From: an uncultured Eggerthellaceae bacterium
GTDB lineage: Bacteria > Actinomycetota > Coriobacteriia > Coriobacteriales > Eggerthellaceae
Assembly (NCBI GenBank): GCA_910589135.1
Contig: CAJUSL010000079.1
Coordinates: forward strand, 1-5,414
DNA length: 5,414 nt
Direction of reading: 5' to 3'
Made by a program: the position numbers and the translations under genes. Under the pieces are notes generated by a model. The model did not search any database. It was not told the DNA's origin and worked only from the letters and a program-made list of their open reading frames with translations. This document shows, piece after piece, positions 1 to 5,414 of this stretch. Positions within the stretch are counted from its first letter, which is position 1. Every line of letters starts with the position of its first letter.

Positions 1-923
1 CATTCCAGGTTGCGGATGCGCGGGTCGAACACCGCGTTGCAGCCGAAGAACGTGCCGTCGAACGTGCGCTCGAGGCTGGTGAATGCAAGCCCCTGCTCGT
101 AGCGGGCGATCTCGCCGGTGTTGTGGTCGGCGATCAGCCACGCGTTCGCATAGCCGCCGTTGTTGCCTGCGTCCAGCCGCTCGACGAACTCGTCGATGGT
201 GCCCGCGAACTGCACGGCGTCGCGAATGCGCACCCATTCGGGCATGCCCTCGTCGCTGTAGCGGTCAAAGCCCGCCAGCGTGGTCTCGGTGATGTTCAGC
301 CCCGCGTCGGTCACGTAGAAGTCGGTCATCGACGACAGCATGCACGGCGCCGACGCCTGCATGATGAAGGCGTGCCCTTCGTCGGGCTCCACGCGCTTGC
401 AGACATTGAAGTACTGCCCGCTCCAGAACTCGTCGAAACTCTCGTGCCCCAGGTAGGGCTTGCCGTCCACGGTTGCCGAACCGGTGGCCACGATGGCCGA
501 GCAGTGCTCCTTGCGGTGCGTCTTCATGAGCGGGCGGCTCATGACCTTGCCGGCGTTCTGCGGCCACCAGTACCCGGTGATTTCCATCCAGTCGTTCCAT
601 GCGATCATGTCGTCGAGCGTGGTGGGCACGCCCGCGGCGCTCAGCCCGTCGGCCATGCCCTGCAGCTCTTGCGCCCACCGCTCGGGAATCACGTCCTTGT
701 GAAGCTTGAGCGACTGTTCGGCGAACCACTCGTAGGTCATGCCAAACGATTCCAACGTCATGTATTTGTAGACGCGGATCGCATCCTTGTACTCGTCGAC
801 CAGCAGATAGCCCTCCTGGAAGCCGCATTCGTAAGGCGAACCCTTCACCTTTATATGCTGCCATCCGTTCAGGGACTGATGCTGCGCTCGATCGACCATC
901 GCTTGCTGGTCAGATGTAAGCAT
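1..923 (-). CDS. Phospholipase B-like / C45-type Ntn-hydrolase, 3' end beyond window (partial)
   Basis: The first 307 codons are visible and the gene continues past the window edge. Translation starts at ATG 923-921, placed 7 bases after a strong GAGAGGAG Shine-Dalgarno. The N-terminus (MLTSDQQAMVDRAQ) is polar, so there is no signal peptide and the enzyme is probably cytoplasmic. A conserved-looking block near residues 28-41 (GSPYECGFQEGYLL) precedes the key motif EHCSAIVATGSATVDGKPYL. Its Cys141 (bases 501-503) is the expected N-terminal nucleophile exposed by self-cleavage in Ntn-hydrolases. Downstream blocks match, from memory, the animal PLBD1/2 pattern: LGHESFDEFW (158-167), SSMTDFYVTDAGLNITETT (197-215), EWVRIRD (229-235) and GGYANAWLIAD (256-266). 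Such enzymes hydrolyse amide or ester bonds of acylated small molecules or lipids; the true substrate is unknown. It follows the S10 peptidase by 125 bases and is probably its operon partner. The superfamily is fairly sure; the choice between PLB-like and classic C45 acyltransferase is less so. Confidence 0.8.
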   Translation of the reverse strand, partial: MLTSDQQAMVDRAQHQSLNGWQHIKVKGSPYECGFQEGYLLVDEYKDAIRVYKYMTLESFGMTYEWFAEQSLKLHKDVIPERWAQELQGMADGLSAAGVPTTLDDMIAWNDWMEITGYWWPQNAGKVMSRPLMKTHRKEHCSAIVATGSATVDGKPYLGHESFDEFWSGQYFNVCKRVEPDEGHAFIMQASAPCMLSSMTDFYVTDAGLNITETTLAGFDRYSDEGMPEWVRIRDAVQFAGTIDEFVERLDAGNNGGYANAWLIADHNTGEIARYEQGLAFTSLERTFDGTFFGCNAVFDPRIRNLE

Positions 924-930
924 TTCCGTG

Positions 931-938
931 CTCCTCTC
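931..938 (-). promoter_or_regulatory. Ribosome binding site of the Ntn-hydrolase gene
   Basis: On the minus strand GAGAGGAG lies 7 bases before ATG 923. It is close to the anti-Shine-Dalgarno complement and decides the start. The next in-frame Met (codon 9) has no comparable site. Confidence 0.85.
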
Positions 939-947
939 TTGCTCGTT

Positions 948-981
948 GCGCCCTGCGCGTCCGCTGCGGCCGCGCAGGCGC
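948..981 (-). other. GC-rich stem-loop in the S10 / Ntn-hydrolase gap
   Basis: Bases 948-959 pair with 971-981, giving 11 base pairs with one bulged base at 953. The 11-base loop (960-970) could form three further pairs (961-963 with 967-969). On the transcribed strand the stem ends about 9 bases before the Shine-Dalgarno of the Ntn-hydrolase. No run of U follows, so it is not a standard intrinsic terminator. It could be an mRNA processing or stability element, an attenuator, or simply a product of high GC. The rest of the 125-base gap (924-1048) shows no clear -35/-10 promoter. Confidence 0.45.
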
Positions 982-1048
982 CTGCACCACGCATCCGGCG
1001 CCCCACGCCCAATCAGCGCGAGACGCCGGACTCCTTCGCGCTTTCCGT

Positions 1049-2542
1049 CTATGCCTGATGGCGCTTCTCGTAGAATGCCGCGAGCTCAGGGGCCATCTTC
1101 TCCAGCGTGGGCTGGTCCTCGTAGGCCATGTGGCCGTTCTCGTGGACGCAGTACTCGATGCGGTCCTTGATGCTGTCGGGCAGGAACATCTTCGACATGG
1201 CATGCTTGACGTTCCAATACGGCGTGGCCGCGTCGTGGATGCCGCCGAAGAACAGCACGCGGCAATGCGGGTTGCGGCGCAGCGCCGTGCCCATGTCGTA
1301 GGCAGTGTTGGGACACGACGGGCTGCCCATGGTGCCGGGCGCCTGATGCGTCCAGTTCCACTCCATGTTCACCTTGAACGAAAGCAGCATGTTCAAAGAC
1401 GAGCCCTTGAAGCCGGTCTCCTGCACCAGCTTCATCCATGCCGACTGGTCGGGCGACATGATCGCGTCGCCCGAGGGGTCCTCGCCGGCGAAGAACTCGT
1501 TGTCGCCCTGCACGTCCATGTAGGCGGGCTCGGTGAAGCGCGTGTCGTAGCGGCCGATGAACAGGCCCTCGTCCTCAAGCAGCAATTTGCGGAACGTGTC
1601 CAGCTCGATGCGCAGGTGCTTCTTCTGGATGACCGCGGCGGGGATGCCGATCAGCTGCGACATCTCCTTGGCGATGGCCCTCTCTTCCTTCGGGTCGATC
1701 GTGTCGCACTTGATCAGCGCGCGCCCGTACTTGTCGTCGACGAACTGCCAGGCCTTGTCGAACCACTTGAACTGGTCGGTGCCCTTGCCGGCCTTGCCGA
1801 AATAGTTCGCCGTGGCCGCATAGACCGGCAGCATGCCCATGTAGTACAAGTCGTTGCCGGACAGCGTCGGCGCGTAGTCGAGGATGGTCGACTGCTCGAT
1901 GACGCCGGTCAGCGCGATGCCGCGCTCGCCCAGCACGCGCATCAGCACCGCGTTGCGCATGGTGCCGTAGGACTCGCCGTACAGGTAGATCGGCGAGTTC
2001 CAGCGCTCGTGCGTGGTAAGCCATTGCGAGATGCCGCGCATGAACGCGTCGGCGTCGCCGTCGATGCCCCACACCTTCTTCGGGTCGTAGCCCTTCGCCA
2101 CCTTCGAATAACCCGTCCCCAGCGCATCGATGTACACGAGGTCGGACGACGGCAGCAGCGAGTACGGGTTGTCTTCGGGCTGCGTGGGGCACGGCAGCTG
2201 TTCAAGCGTGGCGATGGGAACGCGGCGCGGCCCCAGGCCGCCGACGTTGACCATCGCGGACGAGCCGCCCGGACCGCCGTTCCAGCAGAAGGTGACGGGC
2301 CGGTCGGACTTGTCCTGCTGGTCGGTGACGTACGACAGGGCGAACATGTGCCCGATCGGCGTTCCGTCGTCCTCGCACACGGGCAGCATCTCGGCCGTCG
2401 CGTCGTAGGTCAGGGTCTGCTTGGCGCCCTTGCCCTTCCAGGTGTAGGTCTTCGTCGCGGGCTCGGGAACGGCTTCCTCGGCCGGCTTCGACGGGTCCTG
2501 TGGTTCGAGCTTCAGGGTGAATGCTTGTGTTTCTGCGGACAT
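1049..2542 (-). CDS. Family S10 serine carboxypeptidase (cathepsin A-like), cytoplasmic
   Basis: This complete 497-residue protein runs from ATG 2542 to TAG 1051-1049. The start is chosen because GAAAGGAG sits 5 bases upstream; an in-frame GTG at 2575 has no such site. S10 enzymes remove single residues from peptide C-termini, often at acidic pH; some relatives are acyltransferases. The oxyanion-hole motif is FCWNGGPGGSS (residues 85-95), with Gly where eukaryotic members usually have Cys. The family block DLVYIDALGTGYSK follows at 134-147. The nucleophile elbow is YGESYG (188-193) with Ser191. The other triad members are Asp437 in GGIHDAATPYW and His471 in ENGHMAYEDQP, the latter matching the family's HMVP-x-DQP. 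Residues about 210-350 form the variable cap region between the core halves. No signal peptide is visible, so it probably acts inside the cell on imported or internally produced peptides or conjugates. It follows permease B by 52 bases. The family call is very secure; the substrate is unknown. Confidence 0.95.
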   Translation of the reverse strand: MSAETQAFTLKLEPQDPSKPAEEAVPEPATKTYTWKGKGAKQTLTYDATAEMLPVCEDDGTPIGHMFALSYVTDQQDKSDRPVTFCWNGGPGGSSAMVNVGGLGPRRVPIATLEQLPCPTQPEDNPYSLLPSSDLVYIDALGTGYSKVAKGYDPKKVWGIDGDADAFMRGISQWLTTHERWNSPIYLYGESYGTMRNAVLMRVLGERGIALTGVIEQSTILDYAPTLSGNDLYYMGMLPVYAATANYFGKAGKGTDQFKWFDKAWQFVDDKYGRALIKCDTIDPKEERAIAKEMSQLIGIPAAVIQKKHLRIELDTFRKLLLEDEGLFIGRYDTRFTEPAYMDVQGDNEFFAGEDPSGDAIMSPDQSAWMKLVQETGFKGSSLNMLLSFKVNMEWNWTHQAPGTMGSPSCPNTAYDMGTALRRNPHCRVLFFGGIHDAATPYWNVKHAMSKMFLPDSIKDRIEYCVHENGHMAYEDQPTLEKMAPELAAFYEKRHQA

Positions 2543-2547
2543 GATGG

Positions 2548-2555
2548 CTCCTTTC
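2548..2555 (-). promoter_or_regulatory. Ribosome binding site of the S10 peptidase gene
   Basis: Minus-strand GAAAGGAG lies 5 bases before ATG 2542. It fixes the start at MSAETQ and argues against the longer reading from GTG 2575, which would add 11 residues. Confidence 0.88.
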
Positions 2556-2578
2556 AGCCACGAATTGTCTTGCACGCC

Positions 2579-2594
2579 GTGCTCTTCTGAGCAC
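2579..2594 (-). other. Short perfect stem-loop directly after the permease B stop
   Basis: The transcribed strand reads GTGCTC-AGAA-GAGCAC, a perfect 6-bp stem with a 4-base loop. It begins at the first base after the TAG stop (2597-2595) of permease B. The sequence after it (GGCGTGCAAGACAATT) has no U-run, so efficient intrinsic termination is unlikely. It may protect the 3' end of the upstream cistron after processing, or act as a weak attenuator between the permease and peptidase genes. Confidence 0.5.
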
Positions 2595-4115
2595 CTATCC
2601 GAGGTTTATCTGCCGTTTCATCACCTTGGTGAGCACCAAGTAGTAGATGACTCCTATGACGATGAACACGCAGCCGACGACCAGCGCCACGGTTCCGACC
2701 GAAAGCATGATGGCAAAGCACACCAGCGCGCCGAGCGCCGGGAACACCAGGTGCATGAACACCGCCTTGGCGCCCGAGCGTTCCTTCAGCTGGATCCAGC
2801 AGAAGACGATGACCGCCAGGTTGAGCAACGTGTACGTGGACAATGCGCCGAAGTTGGAAATCTTCACGACCGTGTTCATGTCGATGCCGCTGAACTGGAA
2901 GATCAGCGTCAGCACGATGGACAGCGCGATGATGAAGATGACCGCGTTCAGCGGGGAGTTGGTGCGCTTGTCCATCTTGGCCATGAACTTGGGCAGGCAG
3001 CCGCCCTTCGCCATGGTGAACATGACGAACGCGATGGAGTTCTGCTGCGCGATGGCAGTGAACACGCCCTGCGCCAGCGCGACGCCCACGGCGCACACGA
3101 CCATCAGCCAGGGACCGGCCGCCATCTTCGCCACGACGTAGAACGCGTTGTCGGTGTTGCCCGCAAACGCGGCGCCGGACGGGTCGATGGACGTTGCGAT
3201 GAAGCACTGCAGCACGTACAGCACGCACAGCACGATGGCCATCACCATCATGGCGCGCGACGGCCCGTGCTTGGGGTCCTTCGCTTCCTGGGTCAATGTG
3301 GCGATGGCGCCGAACCCGACATAGGACATCACGGCCAGCGACACGGCCGACATGGTGCCGCCCAGCTCGAACTTCTCGGGGTTGAACAGGTTGGTCGGCG
3401 AGAAGCTGGCGCTTTCGGGATGCTGCACCACGAAGGTGATGCCGCAGATGACGAACAACGCCAAAATGACCAGCTGCGCCACGAGCGCCACTTTGTTCAC
3501 CACCATGGCCGTCTTCATGCCTATGAGCGACACGATGGCGACGATGGCAAGGAACCCGAAGCACAGCACCAGGATGGGTATGTCGGGCAACATGCTGTGG
3601 ATGGCGATCGCCGCGATGAGGTACACCATGGCCGGGCTGACCAGGTACTGCAGCAGCATCAGCCAGCCGGCGATGAAGCCGGGCATCTTCCCGAACACGT
3701 GGCTCACGTACGTGAAGATGGAGCCCGACGACGGGAAGTGCTGGATCATGATTCCGAAGGAGAACACGGAGAACAGCACCGCCACGAACCCGATGAGGAA
3801 CGCCAGCGTAGGCATGCCGCCCGAGTCGGCGAACACGCCGCCGTACACGGCCATGGGGGAAATGGGCACCATGGTGATCAGGCCCCACACCACCATGTCC
3901 TTCACGGTGAGGGTCGCCTTGAAGTCGCCGTCGCTCTTCTGGGTCTTCGCGACCGTCGGCTTCGTCACGGTGGCGCCGTTGTTCTCAGGCATGGACATGC
4001 GGGCTCTCGTCGCGTCGTCTGCGGCTGCAGGCGTACCGGAAGCGCCGGCCGCCTGTTTGACCGCTGCGGCCGGCTTCGGCCGCACGGTCGTCTCTTTCGT
4101 CTTGCTCGCACTCAT
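2595..4115 (-). CDS. APC-superfamily amino acid/polyamine permease, PuuP-like (permease B)
   Basis: This complete 506-residue membrane transporter runs from ATG 4115 to TAG 2597-2595. The start is supported by AAGAGGTG 6 bases upstream; a GTG at 4124 is in frame but lies within that Shine-Dalgarno. Residues 1-65 are a polar, Ala/Thr/Lys/Pro-rich cytoplasmic extension. Twelve hydrophobic segments follow, at roughly 72-95, 102-124, 146-170, 176-199, 204-230, 252-276, 288-309, 326-355, 387-409, 415-441, 454-471 and 474-497. Several stretches match my memory of E. coli PuuP, a putrescine importer: SYVGFGAIATLTQEAKDP after TM6, NFGALSTYTLLNLAV in TM10, and FPALGALV in TM11. APC carriers use the LeuT fold and work as proton symporters or antiporters. 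The substrate is not readable: amino acid, amine or another small solute are all possible. It lies between permease A and the S10 peptidase, so it probably feeds or drains the hydrolases' pathway. Confidence 0.93.
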   Translation of the reverse strand: MSASKTKETTVRPKPAAAVKQAAGASGTPAAADDATRARMSMPENNGATVTKPTVAKTQKSDGDFKATLTVKDMVVWGLITMVPISPMAVYGGVFADSGGMPTLAFLIGFVAVLFSVFSFGIMIQHFPSSGSIFTYVSHVFGKMPGFIAGWLMLLQYLVSPAMVYLIAAIAIHSMLPDIPILVLCFGFLAIVAIVSLIGMKTAMVVNKVALVAQLVILALFVICGITFVVQHPESASFSPTNLFNPEKFELGGTMSAVSLAVMSYVGFGAIATLTQEAKDPKHGPSRAMMVMAIVLCVLYVLQCFIATSIDPSGAAFAGNTDNAFYVVAKMAAGPWLMVVCAVGVALAQGVFTAIAQQNSIAFVMFTMAKGGCLPKFMAKMDKRTNSPLNAVIFIIALSIVLTLIFQFSGIDMNTVVKISNFGALSTYTLLNLAVIVFCWIQLKERSGAKAVFMHLVFPALGALVCFAIMLSVGTVALVVGCVFIVIGVIYYLVLTKVMKRQINLG

Positions 4116-4121
4116 TCGAAA

Positions 4122-4129
4122 CACCTCTT
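4122..4129 (-). promoter_or_regulatory. Ribosome binding site of permease B
   Basis: Minus-strand AAGAGGTG lies 6 bases before ATG 4115 and selects the MSASKTKE start. Possible internal starts at Met40 and Met42 have only a weak GA-rich stretch ahead of them. Confidence 0.8.
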
Positions 4130-4139
4130 ACGTTTCTGA

Positions 4140-4169
4140 CAGGGCGCCCCGCCCGCGCAGGGCGCCCCG
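4140..4169 (-). repeat. 12-bp direct repeat forming a GC-only stem-loop between the two permeases
   Basis: The 12-mer CAGGGCGCCCCG (plus strand) occurs at 4140-4151 and again at 4158-4169, separated by 6 bases. Its core GGGCGCCC is self-complementary, so the two copies can pair: 4140-4149 with 4160-4169 gives 10 pairs in the transcript, one of them G-U, with a 10-base loop. The element lies in the 80-base gap, 26 bases after the permease A stop and ending about 10 bases before the permease B Shine-Dalgarno. No U-run follows (TCAGAAACG), so it is unlikely to be a classic terminator. It could be a stability or processing element, or an operator with two dyad half-sites. Confidence 0.6.
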
Positions 4170-4195
4170 ATGGCTGTCTGGTCGGCTGGCGGCGG

Positions 4196-5414
4196 CTACT
4201 TGCCGTCCGGCTTGTCGGAGGCCGGCTTGCCGTCGCCCTTCGCGGACGGCCCATCGGCGGATGCATCTTTGGCGGCCGCCCCCTTCGGGCGCTTGCTCTT
4301 CACGTCGGGGTCGGGCGTGCCGTCCGCCGCATGACGCTTGGCCTGCTCGGCCGCCGCCTTGGTTTCCTTGATCTGGCGGCGTGCCGAAAGCAGCTCGCTG
4401 TCGGCTTCCACCTGGGCCTCGTACGCCTGCGCCTCGATGGCGTAGTCGCGGGCCTCCTGCTCGGCCTTGCGCTCGTTGGCAAGCGCCCGCTGCTCGGCTG
4501 CGGTGGCACGCCGGGCGTCCGCCTCGGGGTCGCGCGGAACAGGGGTCGCCTCGACGGCCGCCGCAGAGGCGGGGGGCACGTCGGTCGCGAACTGCACCGG
4601 TACCGCCTCCTCGGCCAGACGCTTGGCCTCGGGGTGCTTGATGCCCGCACTGGCGGCCGTGCCGATGCCCGCCTTCCTCGAAATGAGGACCGGCTGGCTC
4701 ATGGGGACGGCCACGGCGGTGTTCGCGACGCCGTTGGTCTTCACCGGGTGGTTCAGGGCCGCAGGGTCGTCGCCGGCGCTCACGGCAGGCGATACCGGAT
4801 GATGCTTGCCCGGGACGTACTCGTCAGGCAGCACGATCTGCTCGTTGGGGTCCCACAGCTTCTTGACGGGCATGCCCATCGGGTTCTGGCCTTCGCTCAT
4901 CATTTCGGAAGGCACGTTGGAAAGGACGCGCGCGGGCTTCTTCAGGCCCTCGAGCTGCCACGTGAACGGAGCGAACACGTTGTTCTCGTCCACCCAGTCG
5001 TGCTTCTTGGAGGCCTGGTACACGCTGAAGCAGATGCCGAAGGTGACCAGGATGATGGCCAGGATGACCACCACGTAGGTGACCGGGCTGCCGACCTCTT
5101 CGGCCACCTGGGCCGGAGGGATGATGGCCAGCACGATGCCGAAGAAGCAGGCCAGAAGACCGATGCCCGCGACCAGCCACGCGCCCACGTTGCCGCCGGG
5201 CACCCGGAACAGGCGCGGCCGGTTGGGCTGGTCGTGACGCAGCTTCAGGAACGAGACGAACATCAGCACGTAGTACATCATGTACAGGATGGTGATGGCC
5301 TGCGTGATGAGGACGACGAAGCCCTCGATGTTCGGGATCAGGAAGCACAGGAACGCGATGAGGGTCATGAAGGCCATCTGCAGGTACATGAGGCGGCTCG
5401 GCATGCCGTGCTTG
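4196..5414 (-). CDS. APC-superfamily amino acid permease/antiporter with long C-terminal tail, 5' end beyond window (partial)
   Basis: About 405 C-terminal codons are visible, ending at TAG 4198-4196; the frame stays open to the window edge. Residues below are numbered from the Met codon at 5404-5402, which is internal because an open KHG precedes it and most membrane segments are missing. Four hydrophobic segments remain, at about 8-25, 28-54, 74-97 and 108-130. The loop RPRLFRVPGGNVGAWLV and the later LAIIPPAQV resemble the end of GadC-like glutamate:GABA antiporters, which exchange an amino acid for its decarboxylated product. That subgroup call is tentative. The tail (131-402) is unusually long. 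Its first part (WVDENNVFAPFTWQLEG, then KKLWDPNEQIVLPDEYVPG) looks ordered. Residues 293-360 are Glu/Ala/Arg-rich with coiled-coil character, and 361-402 are a Lys/Asp/Pro/Ala low-complexity end. In GadC a much shorter C-terminus plugs the channel at neutral pH, so a gating or partner-binding role is possible here. It is the first visible gene of the run. Confidence 0.85.
   Translation of the reverse strand, partial: KHGMPSRLMYLQMAFMTLIAFLCFLIPNIEGFVVLITQAITILYMMYYVLMFVSFLKLRHDQPNRPRLFRVPGGNVGAWLVAGIGLLACFFGIVLAIIPPAQVAEEVGSPVTYVVVILAIILVTFGICFSVYQASKKHDWVDENNVFAPFTWQLEGLKKPARVLSNVPSEMMSEGQNPMGMPVKKLWDPNEQIVLPDEYVPGKHHPVSPAVSAGDDPAALNHPVKTNGVANTAVAVPMSQPVLISRKAGIGTAASAGIKHPEAKRLAEEAVPVQFATDVPPASAAAVEATPVPRDPEADARRATAAEQRALANERKAEQEARDYAIEAQAYEAQVEADSELLSARRQIKETKAAAEQAKRHAADGTPDPDVKSKRPKGAAAKDASADGPSAKGDGKPASDKPDGK

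Noticed and set aside
265..864. Minus-strand open frame of 199 codons within the Ntn-hydrolase region
   Set aside because: It is in a different frame from the motif-bearing one, is Arg/His-rich, and has no ribosome binding site of note.
948..981. Intrinsic terminator after the S10 gene
   Set aside because: The stem is strong but followed by AACGAGCAAG rather than a U-run, and it sits just before the next gene's ribosome binding site.
974..985. Perfect 12-bp palindrome GCAGGCGCCTGC as a transcription-factor operator
   Set aside because: It overlaps the arm of the larger stem-loop, is short, and such GC palindromes are frequent in this kind of DNA. No promoter elements are nearby.
924..1048. 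Internal promoter for the Ntn-hydrolase gene
   Set aside because: The 125-base gap has no AT-rich -10 box or convincing -35; the evidence is too weak to annotate.
123..1058. Plus-strand open frame of 311 codons over the Ntn-hydrolase gene
   Set aside because: The minus-strand frame has Ntn-hydrolase motifs and a Shine-Dalgarno; this frame has neither and runs into the neighbouring gene.
2543..2575. Alternative longer start of the S10 peptidase at GTG 2575
   Set aside because: No Shine-Dalgarno lies before it; upstream is the 2579-2594 stem-loop, while ATG 2542 has GAAAGGAG at ideal spacing.
1058..2590. Long plus-strand open frame of 510 codons opposite the S10 peptidase gene
   Set aside because: It mirrors the S10 gene, which has a full set of catalytic motifs. 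The product is Val/Arg/His/Gln-rich with no recognisable fold, as expected for the antisense of a GC-rich gene.
2517..4139. Long plus-strand open frame of 540 codons opposite permease B
   Set aside because: Its product is extremely His/Asp/Glu/Arg-rich, the typical mirror of hydrophobic codons in a membrane protein on the other strand.

Overview
This GC-rich window holds four protein-coding genes. All four lie on the minus strand and follow each other head to tail, with gaps of 80, 52 and 125 bases. Each fully visible start has a strong Shine-Dalgarno sequence of the type used by GC-rich Gram-positive bacteria. The GC bias and the Ala/Asp/Gly/Met-rich proteins suggest a high-GC actinobacterium; a gut Coriobacteriia/Eggerthellaceae relative is my best guess. 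That placement is inference from style, because the window has no rRNA or other phylogenetic marker.

In transcription order (right to left), the first gene is the 3' part of an APC-superfamily amino-acid permease (5414 to 4196). Its last membrane segments are followed by a cytoplasmic tail of about 270 residues that contains a predicted coiled coil. The second gene is a complete 12-TM APC permease (4115 to 2595) that resembles the putrescine importer PuuP in several conserved stretches and carries a 65-residue polar N-terminal extension. The third is a complete family S10 serine carboxypeptidase, cathepsin A-like (2542 to 1049), with a full Ser/Asp/His triad and no signal peptide. The fourth is the 5' part of an Ntn-hydrolase of the phospholipase B-like/C45 type (923 to 1, running off the window). 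It has a candidate Cys nucleophile and also lacks a signal peptide.

The layout suggests one polycistronic unit: two transporters move amino acids, amines or small conjugates across the membrane, and two cytoplasmic hydrolases cleave peptide- or amide-linked material. In animals the homologues of both hydrolases (cathepsin A and PLBD1/2) are lysosomal enzymes, so finding them together in a bacterial permease operon without secretion signals is the most interesting point here. The substrate cannot be read from the sequence.

Each of the three intergenic gaps contains a GC-rich inverted repeat with no following U-run, which fits processing or stability elements better than terminators. I saw no tRNA, rRNA, CRISPR array, insertion sequence, regulator gene or convincing promoter. 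No gene-free stretch exceeds 125 bases.
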